DNA of 64,000 nucleotides from positions 43,401 through 107,400 of the forward strand of contig JAEUBA010000098.1 in NCBI GenBank assembly GCA_018257865.1. Direction: 5' to 3'. A program made the position numbers and the translations under genes. Source of the DNA: Stereocaulon alpinum. Its lineage: Eukaryota > Ascomycota > Lecanoromycetes > Lecanorales > Stereocaulaceae. Below the pieces are notes generated by a model. It saw only the letters and a program-made list of their open reading frames with translations. It was not told where the DNA came from and did not search any database. This document shows, piece by piece, positions 45,266 to 57,367 of the stretch. Each line of letters begins with the position of its first letter. The first letter of the stretch is position 1.

Positions 45266-48200
45266 TCATTGATTCGCAAGCGGCAAAGCACCATCCCATC
45301 GCACCTTCATTGTGGTTGGAAATGGAAAGAAACTCGCCTGGTTGGGGGTCATGTATAAGGTAATGCCTCCGGGTCCTGGGACTTTCTTGATTTGTCCTTG
45401 ACTTCCAGGTGCTCTCCTAAGATTGTCCAGCTGGCCAACAGTCTTCAACATCGTCGTAAGAGCTAGCTTACACACATCATAGCCAAGACACAAATGTGGT
45501 CCCCAGCCGAAGTGGATATATGAGTCCAGTGGTCGATCGAATTTGATCTTGTCAGGTTCGGGGAATGCGTCCGGGTCCATGCAAGCTGTGACCAAGTCAC
45601 ACAAGACCTCATCGCCGGGCTTGACGTCGATAGATCTTTCACCGTCTTGGATTGTAGTCTCTTTGGCCACAGCCCGGTACAGTCCAACAGTCGCGCGAAT
45701 CCTAGACCCTTCCATAAAGTAACGGAGCAACAACTCGTCAGCCTCATCAGTATCAAGCTTGGCGAGCCGATTGATTTCCTTGAGATGCGGCCCAGCCTCA
45801 TCCGAGAGGTAGAAATCCAGACATTGCGCAAATAGCTGGCCTTGGTTGGCAACCATTCCACCAGCAGTTGGCAAAATCTGGGACCATATGAGTTGCTTCG
45901 CGCCAAGACCGCTCTTGTGCAATTGATGAATCATGTGAGTACCGTACATACTTAACACGCTCTTCTTCTTATGCAAGTGCTCGAGCAAATTGCCGACAAG
46001 AGCATGAGCGAGCTCCGGAACTACCAAAGCCTCCATGATTTGCCCTAGCTGTTGCGTCAGTTTGCGGGCCGCTTGGCGGAGAGGAAAGCTTTTTGCGGGG
46101 TCTGCATCATAGAAAATGCACGTAAATACGAGGGCCATCAAGCTGTAAAGCTGACTTTCCGAGTATATGCCGTGCGGATTCTCTGCCGTTTTCAAAGGCA
46201 GACAAAATACCTATGGTGGATGTGAGTATACAATAACCATGATAACGCTCCAGCCAATTGTCACATACCTCTGCCGCAAAGTGTGCTTGGGCTAGATTTC
46301 CCACATCACGCACAATATCGACTTGGGTTGCTCCACCAATCAAGTACGACTTCTCGCGAAGGAGTTGCAAAGTGATATTTTTATAGAAACTCTTGACAGC
46401 ATCCTCCCAGTCCTTTCGATAGAGCGCATTTTTCATTACCGCGCGTGATTGTGCATTTGGGGCTGAATCCCCTGAGAGCATGAAGTCTGCGCCGTAAGCC
46501 TTCCCGCTGTTATGCATTAGAAGCTTGATCGCTGTGCCCCAGGTGACCTTGAAGTCTACTTGGTTGTCCAGAATGGATGTGCAGGCACCGTATGAGGTGA
46601 TGAATGTTGGCAGCGGCACATATTTCGGATGCTCCCAGGTGTACTTGTCTTTCTCTTCGAGTTCATCCATGATGACCAGGTTTTCTGCCGGTATTACGAA
46701 GGGGAAGTGTGCATAGATTGAATTAGGCTGGAAGTGCTGTGGGAATGCTCTCAGGAAGAGCTTGTATATAACATGGCCGCGGTCGACGGTAACGTCAGAT
46801 GAGACCTCGTTGAAGCCCCAGTTGGTCAGGTTGTTGGGCGAGTAGTCGACCTAGAAATTGTTAGCTCTCTCAATATCCTTCCATGGATTGTATGTATGGT
46901 CTTAGAATTGGACTGCAGGCTACTTACAGTGTAGAATCTATCTCCACGCACCAAGGACACAGCATCCGATAGTATAGCCCGTGATATGGTGAAGTCAGTA
47001 CACAGACCACTACCGGGAATCAACGGCGGCTTGGACTCCTCGACAACCAACCCAGGGTACAATTCCACGAAGTCAGGCTCGTCGTAAAGCTCCCTCAACG
47101 TATTTGCAACGTCTGGATCGCTGTTTATGCTCTCGAAAGTTTCATGCTTCGTAAGACCAAAGAAGCTTCTGAATTCGTTGAGACTGGCGAGGTTCCATGA
47201 CCGTGCTTGCTTGATGCCGAGAATTTCCACTGATCGCAGGATCTCAGGCACATTTCTGGCCCCAAAAGCGCCCGCTTGGTCTTCGATACTCTCAGTCAAT
47301 ATTTCCACTAGGAGGTCATCGTTAAGTTTACCATCCGCGTTCAATACGTCGACCTTGGAGTGCTTCAGAGTAGCAATGACGCGCTCTTGAGGATCGGCAG
47401 GAAGGCTTTCTTCCCATCGAGCAAGGCCCTTGAGAAGCTCCGGTAGGCTGACTTGGCTCGGCTCTTTCCCGGGAAATAGTCGCCTGTACTCTTGCTGAGT
47501 CCATTCGTCGTCTTTCACTGAGACGGCTGCGTGCCATCTGTACACCAGGTTGAATTCTGCAGAGACTTGGTTGCCCGGTGTCCCGTTGGCAGTAGGGCCT
47601 GTAAGGGAGGCAGTCCGAGGGTCGAGGTCCCAATCACTCTTCGTACGGTTCAGATCTAGAATCGTTCTGACGTAGTCCTTTAGGATGATATTGATGTAGA
47701 GACCGCAGTTGATCAGACGAGCTGTTTGGAACAGATCATTGTCGTACTTCGCCCATGCCTCCTTTGATGCACCTTTTTCAGGTTTAGTGAATCTGCCGCA
47801 TTCGTTGACTGCTGCAAGCTGGCCAACAATATAGTTGTGAAACCGATTAAACATAATCAGTAAAACACTAACACCAGGAGGAAATCCAAGCACGCGTTTA
47901 TTGCTGAAACAATCGGACTTGATCTTTCCGTCTCGGAAAGTACGCATGGTGTCCTGTTCCTTCTGATTATCCCCGTACAAGGGAGATAGCTCAAGGTAGG
48001 AAGATGTCGCGTTTTTGCCTGTCTTGTGGTCCGTTCCGAAAAGATCGTGTATGATGATCGAAGCCAGGTAGAACAACATGCTGGAAAGCTTGGCCGGATG
48101 GGGTTCGAATTCATCTCGAGCCATCAGACTATCAAACAGATCTCCTTCATCAGGGCGATCCAGAGGCTGTAGAGTCTGAGGACGTACAGTTCGAGCGTAA

Positions 48201-48682
48201 GGCGTGTTTGCTGCGCCGACCATAGGGGCCATGGGGTTGTTGAACGAGCCGTCAGCTGCACGATACTTGTGCTCATGACCTAAGCTCGACACCGGTGGAT
48301 GCTGTAAGTCATCATACAATTGCTGTACGAACATGTTACTCAACAGGGCTCCATCCTTAGAAGTCGGCGAAAGCTCGCTAGTTAGCTGTATAAGCCGTTC
48401 CATGAGAAATGTGTTGTCATTCATGGGACCGCCAGTCAATGAGGCTTTTGCCAGCTCAATAATAGTCTTGAAATCTCTGGGGTGCATTTGGGTAAGATCA
48501 TTGAGTAAGCCTGCAGGCTTGGTGGTCTGCATGTACGATCCATCGCCGGTCTGCTTTGGGAGAGGTTTAACAGCCGCGCCGATCACACCAGCCACGGATT
48601 CGAACGTTGCGCGAATTTCCGCGTGAAGAGAAGCATGCTGTTCGGAAGGCGCATCTGGTAGAGCATACTCCGCTATTGGCAT
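45266..48682 (-). CDS. psi-producing oxygenase: fatty-acid heme dioxygenase fused to cytochrome P450
   Basis: About 1,080 residues in three exons (48682 to about 46926, 46851 to about 46270, 46202 to 45266); the introns keep frame (FYT|VDYSPNN and AE|VFCLPLK). The N-terminal half is a cyclooxygenase-like heme peroxidase with the distal His in SIIIHDLFGTDHKTG, LSPLYG, FPPGVSVLLIMFNRFHNYI, and the catalytic Tyr and proximal His in FNLVYRWHAAVS. The C-terminal half is a P450 with EGSRIR (ExxR) and a heme-Cys loop HFGWGPHLCLGYDVC. Fungal Ppo enzymes turn linoleic and oleic acid into hydroxy-epoxy or diol oxylipins that balance sexual and asexual sporulation. Because the P450 keeps its Cys ligand, a PpoA-type diol synthase or allene oxide synthase is more likely than a PpoC-like form with a dead P450. 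It is too distant from the UstYa group to be assumed part of it. Confidence 0.93.
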
Positions 48683-49843
48683 GGTCGCGAAAGCTTGCGG
48701 TCCGTGAAACTCGCAGTTTGTGGAAATGTGGTCGTATGAGACTGCACAACTAGGGGCTATAACCTGAAGAGCTCCACAGTCAATTGGCAGCCAGCCGGTG
48801 GGTAGGGTATAATTGTAGGTGTCTGATCGCCAAATTCAAGTTCGCAGACTGAAATTGATGCTCGACGCTAGTAAAAGCGACGATTGGACGCGGAAGAAGA
48901 GCGAAGAGGAGTACACAATCTAAACCTAGGAGCGCAACGTCTCGTTATATGTATAATGATTCAATTGCCAGGAACAGAAAGCAGAGAATATAGGAACAGG
49001 AGCAACCGTAACTCAGGTCTGACGCTCGATCTTTATCCCATGCTCACTTCAGCGGCTATGGAGAACGTGGTCTCAAGGCATAATTGTCACCGCCCTCTTG
49101 CAAAGGGAAAAATCCATGAGGATTCTTCGGCTCCAGACGCCTAAGATCAGGTGCGCAGTCAGGGGAATGCAGACGTCGACTCTGATTCGACCATTGCAGT
49201 TCCTGATGCACTGCAAGGCGTCAGCGCCGCAGGATCCATGCCGTGATCTATTCCTTTTAAGTCAAGTATAAACGGCGTATTGTCAATACGGCGCACGGCG
49301 TCGCCGTAAGCTCAGCCTCAGGGGCTCCAAACCCTTGGCATAATAGCGGAAGATCCCCCAATGGCCCCACCAATAAAAGATACCTCTTTTGATCACAGAG
49401 GGGCCAGTCAAAGCCCAAGATGAGGATCAGAGCGGTCAGGAATATGAACCAACAGCCTAACAAATGAAATAGCCGAGCTAGAAAAGTGGAGGAAGGGAGG
49501 TATAGCAGTAACTGATTGCACTAAGTAGCCAATGATGCATGATCATTCGATGTAGAGTTTCTCTCGGTAATCCTTCTTGTAGATGAGCTGACGTGCATGA
49601 ACTGATATACATTAACCAAATATAACCGTTGCTGAAACGGATTGTAACTAATTTGAGTGAGAATATGGCGGGGCCCCGGGGCCAGCTGGCAGCTGAAAGA
49701 TTGGTGGTCCTTGGGTAGTTTTAGCGTATTGGCATAGGACGAAGGTATCTCTTGGCTACCGTACCTTACCTTACTGGCTAGGAGATGATTCATCCTCTGC
49801 CATTGACTTCGCCTCCACAACAACCACACCGCTTGAGGCTGTC
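48683..49843. other. divergent intergenic region
   Basis: Promoters of the oxygenase gene (minus) and the phosphatase-family gene (plus). No supported gene inside. Confidence 0.45.
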
Positions 49844-50790
49844 ATGAAACTTTTCCTAATCCGACACGGTGAGACGGTTGACAATGTAGCTCAACTTTAG
49901 TCCGTGCCACTTGATTACAATACCACAACCTGCTGACTTGGAATAGCGCAGGTGTCAAAGATTCCGCTCTCACAAATCATGGCAACTTGCAGGCCGAACG
50001 CCTCGGCAAATTTCTAACGAAGAATGCCCTGCATTTCTCCCACGTCTTCTCCTCTGACCTACAACGTGCCCACAAGACCGCAAGTGCCATATGCTCGTGG
50101 ACTGACGCTGTCAATGGGGGCAGACTCAAAGTGACCGCATTGAAGGTGTTGCGGGAGCAAGATTTTGGCTTCTACGAGGGGAAACCTTTCTACGCTCGAC
50201 CTCGAGACTCGAACAGATCAGGGAAGGACAGCCACCGATCTCATCATCAAGATGATCCTGATTTCAAGGATGTCGAGTCGAAAGATTCAATGGATACGAG
50301 GATGAACATATTCCTCAGAGAATACCTTGTACCTCTTCTGCGCAATGAGAAGCGAGAGAAGAAGGAGGTTGTTGCTATTGTATCCCATGGCATTATTCTA
50401 TCCCATCTCTGGAGATGCTTCCTTAAACTACTGCCGAAAAACAGTGTCACTCTTTCACCAGGTCCATCCGTGGGCACAGGCGGAGTCACACCTCTCGAGT
50501 ATCTTGGTGGATGGTCTAATACCGGCTACTTGGAACTCGATGTACAGAAAAATTGGCCAGAATCAAATAATGCTGCTCAGGCATCGAGGTCTTCGCCACG
50601 CTCCTCCGAGCTTCGAAGCAATGACACCGGCTCAATGCCCACGCTTCATGAGCATAAAGTGAATATCAGAACAGTGAATGGGAAGGAGCATCTACAAGGT
50701 CTTAAGCGTACAAGAGGTGTTGGCAGCTCGAAATATGATGAAGGCCAAAAGTACATCGACTCATTCTTCAAGAAGCAGAAGGTGGGATGA
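49844..50790 (+). CDS. histidine phosphatase (phosphoglycerate mutase-like) family protein
   Basis: Two exons, 49844-49899 and 49947-50790; the join TA|C gives VAQLYAGVKDSALTNHG, exactly the family pattern. Motifs: the phospho-His motif LIRHGETVDN at the N-terminus, SSDLQRAHKTA, LREQDFGFYEG, and the second His in VAIVSHGIILSHLWRC. The C-terminal 90 residues are Ser-rich and basic and end DSFFKKQKVG, possibly a nuclear signal. Relatives include fructose-2,6-bisphosphatase/TIGAR-type and broad-specificity phosphatases; the long insert after YEG (acidic, His-rich) is characteristic of the fungal TIGAR-like group. Substrate not predictable from sequence. Confidence 0.85.
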
Positions 50791-52981
50791 ATGGTGAAGT
50801 TGTCAAGATCACAGACGGCATCCGAATATCCAACTCCATATCACCATATCGCGTTTTCTTCTCCACCGGTGCAGGCACGGACAGACGGAGCCTCAAGAGC
50901 AGATGTGATGTACACACAACAAGTGTGCTAAACGGAGCTGCGGTCACCATTAAGGAGCTGTGGTCAGCGCTCTTTGGGTCTATCACGAGGACTGACGGAC
51001 ACAGCTAAGATATCGTGAGTTGCCTATACCTTTCTTTCCTGCCTGCACTACCTATGATGAAGCACAATTCACACAGACCTGTTCCGAACAGCCATGTGGA
51101 TAAGAATATTGTACCAACTGCTGTCTGAGGATATCTGACTAGGTGTTGAACTCATCTCTTTTAGCAGCGAACTCGGCTGATTTATACAAGCCTAGACTAT
51201 CACTACCGTCAGACCCTCGCCTAATATCGCCGCCTTTCTTCACCCACCGAATCATCATGATCACCATTCTACACTGACATGGAGGCGTTGTTATAATAGT
51301 CTCTGAAAGTAGAGAAATATGGAAGAGATCAGAAGCTCGGAGCTCTACACGCTACACATGGCACCTTGGTCAGGGTGAGACCAAGACCAAAGCTGGACAA
51401 CGAGTTGAGAGGAATTCATGAAGCCTTTATGGTCAATGGATTCCCCATCCACAAGGATGCTAGCCGTCTTTGGATTCTAAATATATTACTCATATTACGC
51501 GTTACCTGCTCCAGGAGCCTTTGACCCTTGTGCTATAAATCCGCGAAACGCTTTGCAAGCTAGTCAGTGCGGGTCCGAAAGACTGGCGCTGTCATTTCGC
51601 TGGAAAGCTACGATATGTATATCTATGCCAAGTGCAGTCTGAATTGAAGTCTGAGAATTGCTCTGTCCAGACAACGGTGATGTCATGTCACGTAAACAAA
51701 ATTATTGAGTCAGTCAGTATCGAGGGGTTTTCGAACGGGAGCAGTGAGAAGTAAGCATCCAAGTGATCTCAAGGGGCCCATTACACCGCCGCATGTCGGT
51801 CGAATATTCCCAAGACGGGTAGCGAAGTGTCATACAACGGCCCTAACAAGCCTTGAGTTCCGTTAAAGTTTCAATGTAGCTTATGTCAGAGCAGGTTGAT
51901 GACTGCATCTCGTATCAGATTTACGTTCGGTAGATGTACGCAAAGCCCTCAGCAAAGATAGGGAGTGAGGGTTGGTAGGAATGAAGGATCAGGACGCGCT
52001 GAAGCCAGGATCGAGCATGGATAGGCGGTGAACTCCTCGAAAAATCGAGCCATTCGCTGAACTTCAGCCGCTATCTCATGTTTAGCATCAAAATCGTGGT
52101 CTTTGGGGGTCTCTATATCAAGATCATCGATGTCTGAAACCGAAATAAAAGAGAGATGGCAACAATGAAATAATGTCTTCTAATCTGGACAGCCAAAGAG
52201 GACGTCTTGCGGCGGAGCGGTTACAGTACGTTTATATGCATGAATGGAATTAGGCGTACCCGTCTGGTCTTCGCATCCAATGAGGAGACTGATTGACTTG
52301 TTCAGCACAGCGGAACCGTCTAGCAGATGTGCTTGGAAGACATTCTCAGTCTTGTCAACTAGGCCACAGTGTCTCCTACTTGGACTGCGCTAAGGTAGAT
52401 GTGTCTTAGCGTGAAGATCTCCAGCCCAGCGACGCGTCTTGGCTCTCTTGGCAACGGCTTCCAGCAATCTATCGCACTGCTGCCATGATTGCTGCCACCT
52501 CACTCTCAACGAGGACAACTGGAGGCGAACTCTCCTGCTGGCTATTCTGGTGGCAAACTGGACAAGTGACAGCCGATCAGTGCACGCCTCGGCTCAACTT
52601 GTATGTCCGCGGGGTGGGTGCGGGCAACGATTGGTCCTAAATCCAGGAACCAGGGCATGGGATCTACGAGTGAAGCAGATCGAACAACAACACCGAAAAA
52701 CAAGTATACAAACCATGGCATCATCCCGTGCTAATCTCCCTGCTCTCAAGTCTAATGGACTCTCTCATTTCCATGTTTTCCTTCACGGTCGTCGTCGGTT
52801 TTCGTGTTTCCCGCCATCTTGTGATACCACCAACCACCCCCAGCCACATCACAGAGTAAACCATATTTCATAACATATCTCTCCTTATTGCGTGCAACAC
52901 TCCTTACATTCTTTTTCCGACTCCATAATCATAATAAACACGTCTCATTGTCTCAGATCCTCATATCAAAGACATCGCACA
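50791..52981. other. gene-poor stretch of about 2.2 kb
   Basis: No recognised gene. The last 300 bases are C/T-rich and read as the leader of the gene starting at 52982. A plus-strand frame at 52439-52873 has no motif and lies within this promoter region. Confidence 0.4.
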
Positions 52982-54028
52982 ATGTTCTTCTCGATATCTC
53001 GCTTAGGCTTGGCGGCGTTTGTGCCAGCCATTGTCCTCGCACAGAGCACCACATACTTTTTCACAGTCAGCGGAACTGTACAATCTATCGTGCTTCCTAC
53101 GGCTCCGACCACTACTACGACAATCTATATGACGCAACCTGCGGCTATAGTGACCGTGACGCCGCCGGCAAGCATTGAGACGCGCATCTTTACTGTCACA
53201 GGGCCTGCTCCGGTAGTCGCTTCAATTGAAGGCGCTATTCCCTCAGGAGCACAAGTCCAGGGTTCAACGGAATCACCTGGCCCAATTGTCCCTATCGCGA
53301 TCAATGGGTTCACGACTTCGATACAATTCCCGGTCAGCGCATCAATCCCAACTTCTGGACCCGTCACTATCGCGCCAGCCGTTGTCGTCGCTCCAACTCC
53401 AGCTTCTGTGGCCTCCAACGCCCAATCAGCCGCCTCGAACGAGGCCGTAGTGGCTTCCAACGTCAACGGTACTCCTGTCATAACTTACAACCCCGTCGCC
53501 GCAAACACCGCCACAAATGCCGCAGCCTCCCCAGCGTCAATTACCGAATCCGTGCCAGCAAACATCCCAATCCCACTCGGTCCCCTCAACTCCCTCTCCG
53601 CTTCCCTCCAAAGTGCCTCATTAGCAGCACTAACCGCATCATCCGGCCCCGCCGCCGTGGACACCTCATCAGCTTCAGCAGCCTCAGCAGCAGGAGCAGC
53701 GACGAACTCCGTACCCACACTCATCACAACAGCCACCGGCTCCCCTACAGAAACAGGCACAATCAGCACGACCGTCACGACACCAGCAACTCTCCTCACC
53801 ACCACATCCGGAACGCCAGTATCGACTGCTACAGCCACAAGCTCAGTGGCTGCTACCACGACCGCCTCAATAGCTGAGCAGAGCCAGTCTTCTAGCTCAC
53901 CAGCCCCAAGCTCAAGCAGCACGGCTGCGCCTACGCATTCTGGCGCTGGTGCTTCTGCTTCGAGTGTTCTCTGGAGGGAAGGAGTCGGGTTGCTGGCTGG
54001 TCTTGCTGCCTTTTTTCTCATGCTTTGA
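52982..54028 (+). CDS. GPI-anchored Ser/Thr/Ala-rich cell-surface protein
   Basis: 348 residues from the ATG at 52982 (CACAATGTTC context). The signal peptide MFFSISRLGLAAFVPAIVLA is followed by a short ordered part, TTYFFTVSGTVQSIVL, and Thr/Val repeats (IVTVTPP, IFTVTGPAP). About 220 residues of Ala, Ser, Thr and Pro follow, typical of heavily O-mannosylated wall proteins. The C-terminus SGAGASASSVLWREGVGLLA plus a hydrophobic tail (GLAAFFLML) is a GPI-attachment signal. Role: wall structure or surface coat; no catalytic domain. The antisense frame at 53485-54108 is a composition shadow. Confidence 0.85.
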   Translation: MFFSISRLGLAAFVPAIVLAQSTTYFFTVSGTVQSIVLPTAPTTTTTIYMTQPAAIVTVTPPASIETRIFTVTGPAPVVASIEGAIPSGAQVQGSTESPGPIVPIAINGFTTSIQFPVSASIPTSGPVTIAPAVVVAPTPASVASNAQSAASNEAVVASNVNGTPVITYNPVAANTATNAAASPASITESVPANIPIPLGPLNSLSASLQSASLAALTASSGPAAVDTSSASAASAAGAATNSVPTLITTATGSPTETGTISTTVTTPATLLTTTSGTPVSTATATSSVAATTTASIAEQSQSSSSPAPSSSSTAAPTHSGAGASASSVLWREGVGLLAGLAAFFLML

Positions 54029-54494
54029 ACGCTGATGGTTGACGGTAATGGGATGGGATGGAAAGGAAAGGAAAGGAATGGAGTCTTGGATACACGCGAT
54101 GATACCACGGTACTGGATTTTCTTGATGCTTTTTGTACATATTTGACATGGCGGGGATGGACAAATTGACGGTTTAGCGAGGTGCTGGATTTGGGAATTG
54201 CGTGTATGGTTTATGGTTATGGATGAGTCTTGGAGAGGGCGATAATATTGCATGCATATGAGATTCAATGGACATAGTTTTATCGATATCCCTTTTGATG
54301 TGAATCGGTTCGGGAAAGTCTTTTCGAGTATTAATCTCATTAGCTGTCTCGTATGTATCATCCTAGCATCGACGATAGAAAAGTCATTCTGTAGGAAATC
54401 CCTCTATATATCCCAGCATCAAATTCCCCTAGATCAAATACAACCACAGCCCGTCCTTCCTCCCCAGAACCCCACCCCATCCCTCAAACACACT
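54029..54494. other. intergenic between convergent genes
   Basis: 3' flanks of the GPI-protein gene and the enoyl reductase gene. GGAAAGGAAAGGAAAGG microrepeat at about 54060. No gene seen. Confidence 0.45.
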
Positions 54495-55538
54495 CTACCA
54501 AATCAACGGCAACATCCCATACCTCTTCTTCTTGTACTTCCCCCCAAAATCCTTCCTATACCTCCCCTCCCTCTTCTTCGCCCACACCCCCATCTGCCCA
54601 ATAGCAACCGCAGCAAACATCACAGTACTCAAATTCCAGCTCACCATCGATATCCCCATCCAAGCCATCGCTTCAAACATGTAGTTCGGACATGTCACCC
54701 AGTCGAAGCCTAGACCTTGCGGTATTCCGCGTTCGGCGCCGCCTGAGGAGCGGAGACCGCGCAGGACTAGGTGAGTGTTTAGGTTTCCTAGTTCGCCGAT
54801 GATGAAGAGTGCGAGGCCGGCGTATGTGATGATGGGATTCGATTCTTGGGCTGCGGGGCTTGAGGGGAGGTAGATCCAGTATGCCATGTTCAAGCCCGAT
54901 AGCAACCAGTAATGAGCACTGTTTTTGAAAATGTTGAAGGCGGGCATTGTTGCTGCGGAGAAGCGATGGATGAAGAGGGTTTCGAGCTCGCGCTTTGCGA
55001 AGTGGATGCATACGAGGATGAGGGAGAGGGTTTGGAGGTAGGAGGGGCCGGGGGAGTTGGAGGTGTAGGGGAGAATGGCGTAGAGGAGAGGGTGGATTAG
55101 GAGGGGGCCGGCATATTCGACTAGGAAGACTGTGCGCCATGCTATTTGTGGTCCTGGGAGGTGTTAGCTAATGCTCGTCTTGTGGGCGAACCCTGGGGTC
55201 AGGTTGGTGGGGCGGAAGTGAGCTCACCGAGGTCTTTCACGTAGATGGTACTCTGCTCTCGTACACCCGTATCTTCAACCTGTAGGTCTTTGCTGTTAGG
55301 GATGAGAGCGCCATCGCTGCCTTTCGTTACTCTCAGTCTGTGGATCGAGATGTCGGCTTGTTTGGCTAATTGAGCATAGAGCTCAGATGTGGTGCCTTTG
55401 ACTGGAAGTGAGACTTCTTCGGGTAGCTTTTTGACTGGTTTCCCTGGTTTATGCGTCAGTGGTGGGATTCTGTAGTCGAGGCTGGCAATTCGACTTACCT
55501 CTGGGTCTCACGGAGAGAGTGAGCTTGTCTGGTGCCAT
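54495..55538 (-). CDS. TSC13: very-long-chain trans-2-enoyl-CoA reductase
   Basis: Catalyses the last, NADPH-dependent step of each very-long-chain fatty-acid elongation cycle in the endoplasmic reticulum, feeding sphingolipid synthesis. At least three exons: ATG at 55538 (MAPDKLTLSVRPR), a donor GTAAGT near 55498, a second exon about 55445-55235 with a ubiquitin-like fold (KGTTSELYAQLAKQADISIH and STIYVKDLG), and the membrane part from about 55150 down to 54495. The membrane part has HFAKRELETLFIHRFSAATMP, AHYWLLSGLNMAYWIY, FDWVTCPNYMFEAMAWMG and the C-terminal GKYKKKRYGMLPLIW. These are the steroid 5-alpha-reductase-type signature and the ER-retention-like basic end seen in Tsc13 proteins. 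About 310 residues, as usual for the family. Confidence 0.93.
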
Positions 55539-55956
55539 CAATACTTTGATGAGATTTGGTAAGGAAGCTCCGATGTGATTGAGAGCTGGAACTCCTTAGA
55601 ATGAGCTGTCCAAAAGAAGGTGCAGTAGCTTTCGGCCAACCGTTGCACTGTTCTACATCTGGTGGCTGGATGTCTTGGCGGGGGAAGCTTAAGCGCACCT
55701 CTTACTGAGCTTCCAATCACTTCACCTCCAACCATGTCTCCTTGGTTGGGATACACTATCGAATACTTGAACAAGGCATGCCAGTCGTGGGAGAGCTCGG
55801 GAAGGCAGACATTGCATTGAGAGCTGGGCCTTCTGTCCCGGGAGATGGCGCTCGCAGCATTAAGACCTACAGGCAATTCGGTACTGATGTGATTATGCAG
55901 CGAGCAATGAATCGACCCCAACGGCTGGCCCGTCGTACGTTCGCGGAATATCCTGT

Positions 55957-57028
55957 GTGAGATGTGCAAATCGATCGCAGACAAAGCGTTGCTGGCTGTG
56001 GGGATTGGCTTCCACGAAAAAGGCCGACTACATGAACGCACTTGATGGTAGAGCACTTAACCCAAGCGATCTCGATCACGGAAATTACGTGGATAGACTG
56101 ATGATGCAACGACGCATTCTTCTACCTCGGTGGCACGGCCTGACTACTCCAGCCGATCTGCTTGAACTGCAAACCTGTAAAGCCAATGGCCACCCCAGTC
56201 TTTTTGTATCAATGCGCACTAGACCCTTGATAGACGAAATAATTTTGAGACCAAGGGCTTTGCGGAATCTATGTTTTGTGCTCAGGAAGAGATGTAGCCT
56301 CTGGAGTCAAGCTATGTGGGGCCTGACCAGCATTCACTTCACCAATTTAGCAAAACTCCACCTGTTGACTCTGGGATTCAATCTACAACCCATGGACGAT
56401 TCGAAAGACCGTGAAATTTGTCCTGTCATTCCGAGCATCCTCGGCGTTGGTATAACTCCGTCCGCCTCTGTTCCTGCAACAGCTCCTGATTTCGTTGGCA
56501 TCTCTGACGTTAATCAAGTGCACTCTTTTTGCACATCTTGGGAAGGTTGAGGTCTCCCTATGAATACCGACCGTCTTGCTTGAACAGCTCGGATTTTTCA
56601 TCATCTCGTACGTCTTGTCACAGCGTTAGTCTTGCTTGAATGATTCCGTCTCTCTATAGGCATTCCTGCCTCAGGAGCTAAAGCTCACACCATTACCAGC
56701 GCTCAGATTACATCTCCTCTGCTTGACTGACACTCTTGATCAATCAACGCTGATACCACATTGTTTGCATCTTGCTCTCGTTAGGAACAATCCTCTCCAG
56801 ACCTCGATAACACCGGCTCCAGCCCTCTTAAGACTGATTATCCAACTTTTCTCAGCCCCCGGCATTGCTTGCAACCTCAATCCGCTACAACACTGCATGA
56901 CCGTCCATCTCGAGATCCACACCATCCGAGCTCTCGACACAAGACTTCCATTTCAGGACCATTCATCTCAAACCTTTACATGTCCGAATACCATCCACCA
57001 TTGTCGGCACATTGCACTTACCCCATGA
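55957..57028 (+). pseudogene. possible decayed or unsplit leucine-rich/F-box-like gene
   Basis: Two open plus-strand frames, 55957-56550 and about 56660-57028, contain leucine-spaced stretches (LTSIHFTNLAKLHLLTLGF; LPALRLHLLCLTDTLDQ; LIPHCLHLALVRNNPLQ) resembling the repeats behind fungal F-box domains. Acceptor-like TATAG at 56655-56660 precedes the second. No F-box core and no clear start were found, so the reading could be chance. Listed so that the 1.8-kb gap is described. Confidence 0.22.
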
Positions 57029-57367
57029 CTCCGGCCCCATACCCTTTGACTCTCTTATGTCGAGAGTGACATTGTGGTGCGGTACACTTGTTGCTAGGAC
57101 TCGGTCGTCTCCCATGTGAACAGAGGTCGGATCATTTACGCCTTCATTCCACTTGAGCAGTATCAGATTAACGTCGAGAGAATTCGACCTGCTGTGGTCC
57201 TTCTCGAACAGGTCTTGCGGCAACTGTTTCCCTTTCGAACCAGAATCCATCGTTTTCCTGGAGAGCTCAACTTTGTCTCAGGTTAGGATTCTAAGCGCCA
57301 CCAAGCCCAGTATTCTATTCACTTTTATATCAAGTTGGCTTCGCTCTACCTCAATACCGGCTTCGTT

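Noticed and set aside
45266..48682. Ppo oxygenase as part of the RiPP-like cluster
   Set aside because: It is 24 kb beyond the MFS gene with conserved housekeeping genes between, and its family acts on fatty acids.
52439..52873. 144-codon plus-strand ORF upstream of the GPI-protein gene
   Set aside because: No motif; lies in its promoter and leader; His/Ser/Pro composition of C/T-rich DNA.
53485..54108. 207-codon minus-strand ORF over the GPI-protein gene
   Set aside because: Val/Ala/Glu-rich mirror of Ser/Thr/Ala codons; composition artefact.
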